This document shows, piece after piece, positions 56,897 through 64,000 of a stretch of DNA of 64,000 bases (position 1 is its first letter; each line of letters starts with the position of its first letter). The position numbers and the translations under genes were made by a program. The stretch spans positions 47,810-111,809 of the forward strand of contig NZ_CALMZC010000054.1 in assembly GCF_937873765.1 (NCBI RefSeq), read 5' to 3'. The stretch is from an uncultured Thiothrix sp. Its GTDB lineage: Bacteria > Pseudomonadota > Gammaproteobacteria > Thiotrichales > Thiotrichaceae. Below the pieces are notes generated by a model, which worked only from the letters and a program-made list of their open reading frames with translations, made no database searches and had not been told where the DNA came from.

Positions 56897-57146
56897 TTTT
56901 CTCTCGGTGAGTCGCTTTACGAGCTGAAATAATGCGGATCACATCGCCGCGCCATGTATACACAACAGCCAAAACTCGCCCAAACATATCCGCACCAAAG
57001 GTGATGTGACGTACCTCACCATCAGAGGTTTTATCCTCAATTGTCACCCCGAATGGGTCATAGAAAACAGAATCGACCTCTGAAAAACGAATACCATGTT
57101 TGAGTTCATTGACTTTGGCTTTGTCTTGATCCCACTCAATGCGCAT
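56874..57146 (-). CDS. brnT: BrnT-type ribonuclease toxin
   Basis: A 90-residue RelE-fold toxin: RIEWDQDKAKVNELKHGIRF at the N-terminus, HITFGADMFGRVLAVVYTWR in the middle and RIISARKATHREKSDYER at the end are BrnT signatures. ATG 57146 has AAGG seven bases upstream; the open frame continues 5' only over the ProQ-like gene. With brnA it forms a type II toxin-antitoxin module that may stabilise the island. Confidence 0.87.
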   Translation of the reverse strand: MRIEWDQDKAKVNELKHGIRFSEVDSVFYDPFGVTIEDKTSDGEVRHITFGADMFGRVLAVVYTWRGDVIRIISARKATHREKSDYERGI

Positions 57147-57207
57147 ACTATCGCCTTGTATGTATTCAATATGCACATATAGCGCCTCCGTACAAAGCTT
57201 GTCAACC

Positions 57208-57741
57208 TCATGGGTAGTTAGTTTGCCGTGTCTTAATCTTTTCCGCCGCCCATTGCCGTTCTGGCTCACTGATTGCCCCATTGACCACGCCATCCAACTG
57301 ATAGCGCTCATTCCCTTGCACCAATGCCGCTAAATAGCGCCCGTGATGGGTGTGCATTCTTAAAACCTTCTGCACTACTTTCTTACTAGCACCGGGGAAG
57401 TGTTCATCATTCACCAGCCGGAACACGTCTTTATCTATTCCAAGTGCTAAGGGCTGGAAGTTCAACCAAACAGGAAAGGCATTCAAACGGTCGTTAAGCT
57501 CCTTAGCCTTCAGGTCACTAGGAGCAATGGTCGGCTTCTTAGTGGGTTTCCGCGCTGGCTTTTTCTTATTAGTCGGTTTGCTGGTGGGTTTACCTTTTGG
57601 ATTCGCGGGTTTAGCCGGTGCAGGGTTCAAATCTTCGCGTCGGATGATGCGTTTACCGGTACGGCTAATCGTTCCGGTGGTTGTGGTGGTGCTAGCAGGC
57701 TTTTTATTGAGGGTTAGCGTTTTTTTGGGGGTGTCGGTCAT
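57208..57741 (-). CDS. ProQ/FinO-family RNA-binding protein
   Basis: A 177-residue protein. The first ~80 residues are Lys/Pro/Thr-rich and basic. The C-terminal part is a FinO/ProQ domain: LNDRLNAFPVWLNFQPLALG, FPGASKKVVQKVLRMHTHHG, and YQLDGVVNGAISEPERQWA. Relatives are RNA chaperones; on plasmids FinO controls transfer through antisense RNA. ATG 57741 is chosen for the AGAGAG upstream; the frame extends to 57825. It is 61 bases ahead of brnT. The origin-like iterons lie just upstream. Confidence 0.82.
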   Translation of the reverse strand: MTDTPKKTLTLNKKPASTTTTTGTISRTGKRIIRREDLNPAPAKPANPKGKPTSKPTNKKKPARKPTKKPTIAPSDLKAKELNDRLNAFPVWLNFQPLALGIDKDVFRLVNDEHFPGASKKVVQKVLRMHTHHGRYLAALVQGNERYQLDGVVNGAISEPERQWAAEKIKTRQTNYP

Positions 57742-57827
57742 GGTCTCTCTGTACCAGTTTGCTATATCACTAGGAATTTTATCATAACGTGGCAAAACCC
57801 TGTGTAAGGGACTGTAAAACAGCAAAA

Positions 57828-58009
57828 GGTGTAACTTTTACTGTACTTAGTCAATTCAATTCCACACTTTACCATTATAACTCATTGATTTTAAACTGGT
57901 TACACCGGTTACACCTTGGTTATACAGTGGTGTAACCATACTATTTATATTAAGTATATGATATATAAGTATATATTTAATTGGTTACACCGGTTACACC
58001 AGTTACACC
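57828..58009. repeat. GGTTACACC iterons flanking an AT-rich segment (origin-like)
   Basis: Eight copies or near-copies of GGTTACACC are found: 57828-57835 (inverted), 57898, 57907, 57918 (variant GGTTATACA), 57929 (inverted), 57983, 57992 and 58001 (AGTTACACC). Two clusters bracket 57938-57982, a 45-base stretch with only about four G/C. Iterons beside an easily melted segment are the hallmark of many plasmid and satellite replication origins. An operator role for the ProQ-like gene is the alternative. Confidence 0.72.
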
Positions 58010-58050
58010 TAAAAATACATTCTCCCGTTTTTTATTTATTGCACTGCAAG

Positions 58051-58070
58051 AAAAACCGGAACATGTCCGG
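58051..58070 (-). terminator. Intrinsic terminator after the integrase gene
   Basis: Read leftward, CCGGACATGTTCCGG forms a hairpin followed by TTTTT. It lies 12 bases past the integrase stop. Confidence 0.75.
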
Positions 58071-58081
58071 CTCTGAGTGAG

Positions 58082-59365
58082 TCATTTTGTCGGGAATGCC
58101 TGTAGTTTTCCCTTATTGGTTTTCAATGCGTCAAGATAATCAGCCCACGCTTGCAGCATTTCCCGCCGTTGGCTCATGGCCTCTGGACTATCAGAACGAT
58201 TATAAGCGGCTCGGATTTCATCACTTCCCTTGTGTGCAAGTTGCCATTCAATTAAATCAGCATCCCATAAGCGTTGGTTATCCTTGCCACGCATACGATT
58301 CAACAATGTAGAAGCCATGCCCCTAAATCCATGTGCCGTCATGGTTTCATTGTCATACCCCATTGTACGCAAAGCGACTCTAACCGCGTTTTCACTCATA
58401 CAGCGACTTGCTCCCCTAGCACTAGGAAAAACAAAGCTAAAACGGCCTGTAAGTGGCTTTAACTCTCTTAAAATCGCTACTGCTTGCCTTGATAAAGGAA
58501 CAATATGCACACTTTGATTCGCTTGCTTGATATGGGTTGGTGCTTTCATGCGCTTAATAGGAATCGTCCATGTGGCACTATCTAAGTCGATCTCCTGCCA
58601 TTCTGCACCACGTAGCTCACCCGGTCTGAGCATGACTAAAGCCGATAATTGCAAGGCGCACCGCACCACTAAACCACCTTGATAACCTTCTATGTCCCGT
58701 AATAACTGCCCTACCTTCACAGGATCAGTAATAGCAGCAAACCGCCGCTTAACTCTTGGCCTCAAAACGGTTTTTGTTTCAATATCAGCCACAGGGTTAT
58801 AACTAGCGAGTCCTAACGCTTTAGCGTATTTAAACACCTGATTGATAGGCGTTTTGACGCGCCGCGCCATATCACCTGAATCTCTATCTTCTACTCGCTG
58901 CATGATTTTAATGATTTCACTGCCTGTGATCTGATCAAAACTGAGCTTTCCAAGCCACGGGAAAATATCTTGTTCAAGCTGTCTCTTGGTTCGTTTGGCA
59001 TGCCCTTCTGACCATCCCTCTTTCGATCTTAAAAACCATTCCCTAGCGATAGCTTCAAAACTATGTTGGCTGGCTTCACTCTGTGTGGCTTTTAGGTGTT
59101 GTTTATATTCTGAAGGGTCAATGTTTCTTGCTAACAAAGCTCTAGCTTCTAGGTGCTGCTCTCTAGCTTGGTGAATACTGACTTCGGGATAACTGCCAAT
59201 TGTGAGGGTTTTTCTTTTATTGCTGTAACGATAGTTATAACGCCAATAGCTACCAGTCGGCTTTATCTGAATAAATAAGCCACCACCGTCTGATAAGTTG
59301 GTAGATCTACCATCTGCTTTTGGTTTGGTTTTGCTGATGAGCTTATCGGTTAAATTGCGCTTCAT
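58082..59365 (-). CDS. int: Tyrosine integrase, P4 type
   Basis: A 427-residue recombinase. The N-terminal arm-binding DUF4102 domain (LTDKLISKTKPKADGRSTNL, SYPEVSIHQAREQHLEARAL) is followed by a core-binding domain and the catalytic domain with Arg in LRPGELRGAEW, His-x-x-Arg in HGFRGMAS, His in LAHKG and Tyr in RAAYNRSD. GAGGAG precedes the ATG. It integrates and excises the island, often at a tRNA gene in this family, but no tRNA was recognised in the window. Confidence 0.95.
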   Translation of the reverse strand: MKRNLTDKLISKTKPKADGRSTNLSDGGGLFIQIKPTGSYWRYNYRYSNKRKTLTIGSYPEVSIHQAREQHLEARALLARNIDPSEYKQHLKATQSEASQHSFEAIAREWFLRSKEGWSEGHAKRTKRQLEQDIFPWLGKLSFDQITGSEIIKIMQRVEDRDSGDMARRVKTPINQVFKYAKALGLASYNPVADIETKTVLRPRVKRRFAAITDPVKVGQLLRDIEGYQGGLVVRCALQLSALVMLRPGELRGAEWQEIDLDSATWTIPIKRMKAPTHIKQANQSVHIVPLSRQAVAILRELKPLTGRFSFVFPSARGASRCMSENAVRVALRTMGYDNETMTAHGFRGMASTLLNRMRGKDNQRLWDADLIEWQLAHKGSDEIRAAYNRSDSPEAMSQRREMLQAWADYLDALKTNKGKLQAFPTK

Positions 59366-59430
59366 TTGCTGTACTCCTCAAATCAAAGTTGGAAGTACAG
59401 TAAATAACACAGCCATTTTTAGGTAACAGG

Positions 59431-59523
59431 TTGAAACGACTTGATACGACTTTTAACAGCAGATGCTTGAAGAATAAGAAGTTTTAAGAGAATTTTAAAC
59501 GGATTGAAACAACTTGAAACAGA
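59431..59523. repeat. TTGAAACGAC-type direct repeats, possible integrase arm sites
   Basis: TTGAAACGAC-TTGATACGAC (59431-59450) and TTGAAACAAC-TTGAAACAGA (59504-59523) are two tandem pairs of a ten-base motif, 73 bases apart, 66 bases upstream of int. Their position suits binding by the DUF4102 arm domain. Confidence 0.5.
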
Positions 59524-59743
59524 GAAATGGTAGGCATAATTGCAACCAAAAAACCTCTATAACTACTTGTTTCATAAAAATTTTACCCCATTTAAAAAGC
59601 CATCATATACACAAAGATATACACAATTAAAAATCTACCCCATGCTATTGGGCAGAATCTTCACCTTCATAGTGTAAGTATCAAGTGTTAGTTGGATTAA
59701 GAATTTTTCGACAAGTACACACTCCCCCTTTCGTCATTTTGCA

Positions 59744-59891
59744 CGGTTGCGACTGCGACAGTTGCGACAGTTGCGACACTTCCCGACTAGCCTTGGCTAA
59801 GTGATTGTTTTTATTGAGCTGTGATCAGTCAGAGGTTTATTCAATTTGGAGCGGTTGCGACTGCGACAGTTGCGACAGTTGCGACACTTCC
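59744..59891. repeat. Two identical 40-base repeats built of GTTGCGACA units
   Basis: A 40-base unit occurs at 59744-59783 and 59852-59891, identical in both and 108 bases apart. Each begins CGGTTGCGAC, runs through TGCGACA and two GTTGCGACA units, and ends CTTCC. This looks like a second iteron set, upstream of int and downstream of the replication genes. Only two copies and no cas genes argue against CRISPR. Confidence 0.8.
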
Positions 59892-59917
59892 TTAAAACTG
59901 AGGTGCTATAAAAGAAA

Positions 59918-59940
59918 AAGCCGGGTTATCCCGGCCTTTT
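59918..59940 (-). terminator. Intrinsic terminator of the replication operon
   Basis: GCCGGG and CCCGGC form a six-base-pair GC stem with a four-base loop (59920-59935); T residues follow in the leftward direction (and also rightward). It lies 21 bases past the 48-residue gene. Confidence 0.78.
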
Positions 59941-59960
59941 CAGGGTTGCTTAATTGCCTA

Positions 59961-60107
59961 TTATGATTTTATAGGCTGCATGGGTTTAGGGTCTTTGGGT
60001 AGGCTAACCGGTTTAATTAACCAAGCGTCTAACGGTCTAGCCTTCGGTGCTAGAACTGGCTTAGTGGGTACAGGTGTTTCCCAATGTAAGAGATCACGTA
60101 AGCGCAT
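59961..60107 (-). CDS. Small protein, 48 residues, end of replication operon
   Basis: A short gene that begins MRLRDLLHWETPVPTKP and is rich in Pro, Lys and Leu. A perfect AGGAGG sits eight bases before the ATG, inside the end of the DUF3987 gene, whose stop is only four bases upstream. A terminator follows directly. The ribosome site and placement argue that it is real. No family recognised; a Pro-rich, basic linear peptide of this kind could bind a partner protein. Confidence 0.65.
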   Translation of the reverse strand: MRLRDLLHWETPVPTKPVLAPKARPLDAWLIKPVSLPKDPKPMQPIKS

Positions 60108-60111
60108 AAGA

Positions 60112-61686
60112 CTAGCCTCCTAATAAAGCCGGGTTGATTTGAATATGTACTTTTCGCCCTTCGCTTATTTGACGAATACGGTTAGCTGCTTCCAGTTCAT
60201 ACAAGGCTTTATCTAAATCACTGCCATTGCGTACCCGATTAGGCGCAAAGCGTTGAATATCACGCCGCCCTAAACGGCTGGTGTGATTAGTTTTGCAATA
60301 GTCTAAGAGCCATGCATCTAAGCGAATCGCGTTTGATAAGTCAGTCGGTACAGCAATTTCCCCAAAGAAGCGCCGCGCTTCGTATAAGTGCCAAGCGGCT
60401 AAGGTAATCGCTGCCTCCATAATGTCAGGGTGAATGGTGTCGTAAACGCTGCACCCTTCAAACAAATGAAACAGGCCTGCTAAACGTGCTGCATTGTCGG
60501 CTGATTTGCTAGCTATATCCTTGTAGTCCTGCATATCGCCGCCGGTGCGTAGTTCATACTCAACACTATTAAAATATTCGCGCCATAACTCTAAGGCAAG
60601 TGCAGAAAGTTGCAGTGTGGGCAACTCCTTCAATGTCCCTAGTTGGCCGCGCTGATATTGCTGCTCTAAAACCTCATGCAAACGCCCATAGAAACAGTGT
60701 AAAGCATTAGTAGGTGTGTCACTGGTTAGCTCTTCATGGCTTAGATAACGTGTACCTTGGGTTGAAGTCGGCCAAGCTAGCAGAAAACGCGCTGCAAAGC
60801 CTGAACCCCGCGCAAGCTCACCATTCTTTTCATAAAAATCGTGAATCACGGCGGGTTGCACTGCTAAGCCCATTGATAAGCGTACATCTCTTAAGTCATA
60901 ACTGCCGCCCTCACCTCTGCGAGCAATAGGAATGCTGCCCCCTTCCCAAGCAACATTCAAAAACGCAAGGTTGCGGGTGATATTGTCGGCTTTCATGCCA
61001 TAGCCACCAAAGACAATTCCGGCCTCACCTGAGAGTATTCCCGCCGACGGCCAACGATGTGCTAAATCATGGCCAATTGCTTCAGGGGTTGCATCGGCGA
61101 AAATCATTTTAGGGGTATATACCATAGACGGCTTGGACTGCTCGGCAATGATTAATTTTTCAGTTAAGAGGTGAATATCCTCACCTTTACGCCCTGCCTG
61201 TTTGATAGCATCCCGAATCCCTTCACACTCTTTTTCCCATGCGGAAATACGTGCGCGTGCTTTGATTAAGCCGGGTTTGAGTTCCTCTTGCTTGTTGAAT
61301 GCCCATTGGTCTAGTACCTCCGAAAAATAGCGATCTGCTGTGGTTTTCCGTTCCCCTGACTCACCAATAGAAAGTAAATACAGGCTCAAAGGACTAGGTT
61401 TAAGCTTTTGATGCGCTTGAATATTGGCAACTCCCTGCCCTGCGGTGGCGAGTACCGATAAAGCAGCATTAGCAGCCAAGGCGGTGGGGCATTTCACGAT
61501 GTTTACAACTTCGCGGATGGCCTCACCCACTAAGCCGGGCAAGGCTCTATCCGGGTAGCTAGCACTTTGACTTTGGCCGGTGAGACTGTCGGGAGTCTCC
61601 CAAGCGCCTGCAGTAGGTTGTTCAGTCCGTACATAATTATTTACAAGCGCTAGCGCGGGTTTTGCGCTCATTAATGTAGTGGTCAT
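60112..61686 (-). CDS. DUF3987-family protein (phage/satellite replication helicase-like)
   Basis: A 524-residue protein of the DUF3987 (YfjI-like) family, common in prophages and satellites next to TOPRIM primases. A modified P-loop is seen in SIGESGERKTTADRYF (about 112-127), with FADATPEAIGHDLAHRW and LSGEAGIVFGGYGM typical of the family. It probably supplies an ATPase/helicase function for island replication. It overlaps the primase gene by four bases (ATGA). Confidence 0.85.
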   Translation of the reverse strand: MTTTLMSAKPALALVNNYVRTEQPTAGAWETPDSLTGQSQSASYPDRALPGLVGEAIREVVNIVKCPTALAANAALSVLATAGQGVANIQAHQKLKPSPLSLYLLSIGESGERKTTADRYFSEVLDQWAFNKQEELKPGLIKARARISAWEKECEGIRDAIKQAGRKGEDIHLLTEKLIIAEQSKPSMVYTPKMIFADATPEAIGHDLAHRWPSAGILSGEAGIVFGGYGMKADNITRNLAFLNVAWEGGSIPIARRGEGGSYDLRDVRLSMGLAVQPAVIHDFYEKNGELARGSGFAARFLLAWPTSTQGTRYLSHEELTSDTPTNALHCFYGRLHEVLEQQYQRGQLGTLKELPTLQLSALALELWREYFNSVEYELRTGGDMQDYKDIASKSADNAARLAGLFHLFEGCSVYDTIHPDIMEAAITLAAWHLYEARRFFGEIAVPTDLSNAIRLDAWLLDYCKTNHTSRLGRRDIQRFAPNRVRNGSDLDKALYELEAANRIRQISEGRKVHIQINPALLGG

Positions 61687-62708
61687 AGCGCAATACCTCC
61701 TAGGTTTGCGTTGCTTCTCAGCAAGGCAGCTAAATCATTAAAATCAGAGAGTTCAAGGGGTGCAGAAGGTGGAAACTCAGGCACAATTAAACCCACACCC
61801 GGCAAGGCTGCGACCGTTGCACGTGCTTTAGTTAATCCGGGGTTTTCGGGGTGTTTGCGGTCATTGTCTGCACAGATTGTCAAAGGAATATGGGGATACC
61901 TTGCCCGGTAAGCTTTAGCGACCGGTAGGAGATTTCCCGCATCGAAAGCCACCAGTACTGACAAGCCATAACATTCATAGAGGCTCGCACCGGTGGCGTA
62001 ACCTTCACAGAGATAAATACCTGATAGATCAAACCAGCGTTCACCGATTAAGCAGCAATGTCCTTGCTTGGGTGTACCGGCTAAAAACTGCTTTTTACCT
62101 TCAGCATTGATAGTTTGTAGGCCGTACAAAGTGCCATCTAAATCACACACAGGGATTAAGAGTTGTGTCCCCTGCTGGCGTATACCATAAGCACCAACCG
62201 ATTTACGCACTAAGTAAGGATGCTGTGAATCGGCTAGCCCCGCTGCTGTCCAGTATTTGACCGCTTGTTGTTGGGCTTGGTGAGCTTTGGCTGTACGCTC
62301 TGCAGCCTGCTGTTGGCGCTCTGTTGCAATGGCTTGCTGAATAGCCTGCCACTCTTCACGGCTTAAACGCTGTGAGCCGTTTGTGCTATGCCATGTTTGC
62401 CGAATGCCTAAGCGCCAACAACCAAACGCGCCGACCGCATACCCTTGGCCGTGCAAGTGCAGAACATACCAGCCGGATACATCCCCTTGCTTACCATTGC
62501 TAGAAAACCTCTCTAACTGGCCAGACGGCTTAATCAGCTTGGGTTCTATGCCAATACTTTCATGGATAGCTTGCCGGAAATTCCGCAAAATATCCGACAA
62601 AGTGAGTACATTTTTAGCGCTACTTGTTATATGATTAGTTGGTACTTTATTTGATTTGAGGCCTTGATTGTTTCCCGCAATCAGGGCTTTTTCTTTTGGG
62701 GTATTCAT
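61683..62708 (-). CDS. TOPRIM-domain primase-like protein
   Basis: A 341-residue protein. The C-terminal ~130 residues form a TOPRIM domain: YLCEGYATGASLYECYGLSV (catalytic Glu) and ICADNDRKHPENPGLTKARA (Asp pair), as in P4/plasmid-type primases. The N-terminal part (GWYVLHLHGQGYAVGAFGCW) is the matching DUF5906-like/primase lead domain with no clear zinc finger. ATG 62708 with AAAGGAA upstream is preferred over an earlier GTG-type start. It overlaps both neighbours by four bases, so the replication genes are translationally coupled. Confidence 0.86.
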   Translation of the reverse strand: MNTPKEKALIAGNNQGLKSNKVPTNHITSSAKNVLTLSDILRNFRQAIHESIGIEPKLIKPSGQLERFSSNGKQGDVSGWYVLHLHGQGYAVGAFGCWRLGIRQTWHSTNGSQRLSREEWQAIQQAIATERQQQAAERTAKAHQAQQQAVKYWTAAGLADSQHPYLVRKSVGAYGIRQQGTQLLIPVCDLDGTLYGLQTINAEGKKQFLAGTPKQGHCCLIGERWFDLSGIYLCEGYATGASLYECYGLSVLVAFDAGNLLPVAKAYRARYPHIPLTICADNDRKHPENPGLTKARATVAALPGVGLIVPEFPPSAPLELSDFNDLAALLRSNANLGGIAL

Positions 62709-62983
62709 TTTCCCATTTCCTTTGGGGCATTGTGCCACCATTGTTCAATTGCTTGTTCTGACCATCTCACCGTGCGCCCTTTCCGTTGTGACAGGGGTAG
62801 TATGCCATTGTTTCGCCAGCGATAAACGGTGGTACGGTGTACTCCCAATTTATCGGCTACCTCCTGCGCATTTAAGAAACGATCTTGTAAGGGTAAATCG
62901 GCTTTTCTGTTACGCTGTTGGTTACGCCATTGCTGTATATCTAAAACTTTGAATGGTTCTAATACTCTGTTTGTTTGGCTCAT
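62705..62983 (-). CDS. AlpA/HTH_17-type DNA-binding regulator
   Basis: A 92-residue protein with a helix-turn-helix excisionase-like domain at about 34-80 (FLNAQEVADKLGVHRTTVYR, RTVRWSEQAIEQWW). AlpA-type proteins act as excisionase or activator in P4-like satellites and PICIs. First gene of the alpA-primase-DUF3987 unit. AGAGG precedes the ATG. Confidence 0.85.
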   Translation of the reverse strand: MSQTNRVLEPFKVLDIQQWRNQQRNRKADLPLQDRFLNAQEVADKLGVHRTTVYRWRNNGILPLSQRKGRTVRWSEQAIEQWWHNAPKEMGK

Positions 62984-63003
62984 GGTTGTTACCTCTTAGG
63001 TTG

Positions 63004-63031
63004 AAAAAAGGGGCAAGGCTTCCCTTGCCCC
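63004..63031 (-). terminator. Intrinsic terminator (leftward) before the alpA unit
   Basis: GGGGCAAGG (63010-63018) pairs with CCTTGCCCC (63023-63031) over four bases; the leftward transcript continues into six T residues. It closes the transcript of the two upstream unknown genes. Confidence 0.85.
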
Positions 63032-63039
63032 GTGGTTGG

Positions 63040-63234
63040 TTAGTGGCTCACCTCCAAGCGCTGTTTGACGGCTTGGTCAATATCAGCGGTTACAGGGAGT
63101 TCTAGGACTTGGTGCAAGCTACCGAAGGCATTAATACTATCCATCAGCTCGGCCTCTTCCTTGTCAGTCACCCAATAGCCATCTAACCAGTAGTAAATGT
63201 GTTGGGTGGTCGGTTGCTTGATTAGGCTATCCAT
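63040..63234 (-). CDS. Small hypothetical protein, 64 residues
   Basis: An acidic 64-residue protein (YYWLDGYWVTDKEEAELMDS in the first half). No family recognised. It overlaps the upstream gene by 13 bases, has GGAGG 12 bases upstream, and is followed by a strong terminator nine bases after its stop, so it is probably expressed. Confidence 0.65.
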   Translation of the reverse strand: MDSLIKQPTTQHIYYWLDGYWVTDKEEAELMDSINAFGSLHQVLELPVTADIDQAVKQRLEVSH

Positions 63235-64000
63235 AAGTATTTCTTGCCTCCGTTTTTGTAGTTCGGGTTTTCGATCATCAAGCCCTCTTTCATTGCACGA
63301 GCAAAGAAGGCTTTCTGCATGTTGCTGATACGGGTACGGTCATGGGTTCGACTACCGGTCTCTTTGTTGCTGATACGCTTTTGAATCCATGTCCAAGTGG
63401 GTTTAACGGAGGGTAAACAGTCACCTACTTTGACCGCCTGCACCCATTCCGAAAAAAGCCCATCAGGACGGTTAGCTAACGGTCTACTAACGGTATCTAG
63501 TGGCCTCTGAACCGGTTCATCGTCGACACCGTTAGCTAACGGTTCGCTAAGGGTTTCAGAATCGCTCAACGCAGGGCTAGCGAACACATCTCGACGGGCT
63601 TTAAACGCTCCAAAATCAGGCAAGGGTATCTGTTCTTCCTGTGTACCTAGCTTGGATACAGTTTGAGTTTGGGGGGCGCTAGTCGGAAAACTAAAGCCTA
63701 TCGGTCGACGTGCTTTCGTTTCGTTGATTTCGTTTATTTCCTTGGCCTGCACTTGGTACTTAAACAAGGTCGGTTTAGATTCCAGTTGTGCGGTACGTGG
63801 TGCAGGGTTAGGGGAGGGAAAACCAAACCCAATAGGTTGCTTGACCGGTTCAGGTTCAAAGGGTTTTGACACTGAATAGCTGGCTTGCATCACCGGTTCA
63901 GGCTGTGCGCTGTACTTGGCAATGCTTAGCTCCAAGCCTTCAATGGCCTGCATCGAAGCGCCGTGAGTTTTACTCAGAAAGTGGTGGAGAATTTCAAAGC
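63222..64000 (-). CDS. Unrecognised island protein, 5' end outside window
   Basis: The frame is open to the right edge of the window; an ATG at 63953 would give 243 residues, but upstream text (FEILHHFLSKTHGAS) looks coding, so this may be the C-terminal part of a longer protein. A Pro/Glu/Ser-rich disordered middle contains a repeated motif (KQPIGFGFPSPNPAP and RRPIGFSFPTSAPQ). The last ~75 residues (FSEWVQAVKVGDCLPSVKPT, WIQKRISNKETGSRTH) look like a small winged-helix or DNA-binding domain. Function unknown. Confidence 0.62.
   Translation of the reverse strand, partial: FEILHHFLSKTHGASMQAIEGLELSIAKYSAQPEPVMQASYSVSKPFEPEPVKQPIGFGFPSPNPAPRTAQLESKPTLFKYQVQAKEINEINETKARRPIGFSFPTSAPQTQTVSKLGTQEEQIPLPDFGAFKARRDVFASPALSDSETLSEPLANGVDDEPVQRPLDTVSRPLANRPDGLFSEWVQAVKVGDCLPSVKPTWTWIQKRISNKETGSRTHDRTRISNMQKAFFARAMKEGLMIENPNYKNGGKKYLWIA

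Larger units (their letters stand above)
59366..59960. other. Region upstream of int with iterons and arm-type repeats
   Basis: About 595 bases without genes. It contains two pairs of TTGAAAC-type direct repeats near int (59431-59523), two copies of ATATACACA (about 59604-59626), two identical 40-base repeats (59744-59783, 59852-59891) and a leftward terminator (59918-59940). The AT-rich section next to int may hold the phage attachment site and int promoter. Confidence 0.6.
52661..64000 (-). mobile_element. Prophage-like/phage-satellite island (right end outside window)
   Basis: Every recognisable gene in this stretch reads leftward. In transcription order: unknown genes, AlpA-like regulator, TOPRIM primase-like protein, DUF3987 protein, a 48-residue protein, P4-type integrase, ProQ/FinO protein, BrnT-BrnA, P2-type capsid, P2 M-type small terminase and ClpP-type protease. 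No portal, large terminase, lysis or tail gene is visible. Iteron arrays lie on both sides of the integrase. The left end is near the IS1 remnant; attachment sites were not found. Confidence 0.68.

Noticed and set aside
59744..59891. CRISPR-like repeat pair
   Set aside because: There are only two copies, the internal unit is itself repeated, the spacer is 68 bases and no cas gene is near. Iterons fit better.

Overview
The window reads as a gammaproteobacterial chromosome segment. Gene content points to a filamentous sulfur oxidiser of the Thiotrichales (Thiothrix/Thiolinea-like): a flavocytochrome c sulfide dehydrogenase flavoprotein, a sulfide:quinone oxidoreductase-like protein, a DsrC-family protein and an NAD-linked Hox hydrogenase. 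This assignment is inferred from gene content only; no rRNA or tRNA gene was recognised.

Layout. 1-8.8 kb: the N-terminal part of an RND efflux pump, a UMF1-type MFS transporter, then a leftward three-gene unit. That unit encodes a 1356-residue secreted protein (three CBM2 domains, two FN3 domains, four CXXCH haem motifs and a planctomycete/myxobacterial-type DUF1587-1595-1592-1588-1585 tail), a Tat-exported DUF1552 protein and a Tat-exported FccB-like flavoprotein. I consider this the most interesting system in the window. 9-20 kb: nhaA, a lipocalin, a DsrC-like protein with only one of the two usual cysteines, a dead IS3-family element, an Lrp/yjeH pair, a glutathione S-transferase, a preQ1-I riboswitch with yhhQ, and small transporters. 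20.9-25.9 kb: hoxFUYHW, an overlapping operon whose base and codon use differ from its surroundings, with the change lying inside the end genes.

26-52 kb: envelope and SH3b proteins, a polysaccharide deacetylase, a membrane-anchored SEFIR protein, a BMP-type nucleoside ABC importer, a xylB-xylA-CbiX-like operon, a hemerythrin gene behind an FNR-type site, class I fumarase, a CX3C-rich lipoprotein, leuS-lptE, a CoA-transferase, recD next to an SQR-like gene, and sdaA.

52-64 kb: a degenerate IS1 and then an element whose genes all read leftward. It carries a P2-type capsid protein, a P2 M-type small terminase and a ClpP-type head protease, plus BrnTA, a ProQ/FinO protein, a P4-type integrase, a 48-residue protein, a DUF3987 protein, a TOPRIM primase-like protein and an AlpA-like regulator. 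Two iteron arrays lie in it, one around an AT-rich segment like a replication origin. No portal, large terminase or tail gene is visible, which suggests a capsid-encoding phage satellite; its right end is outside the window.
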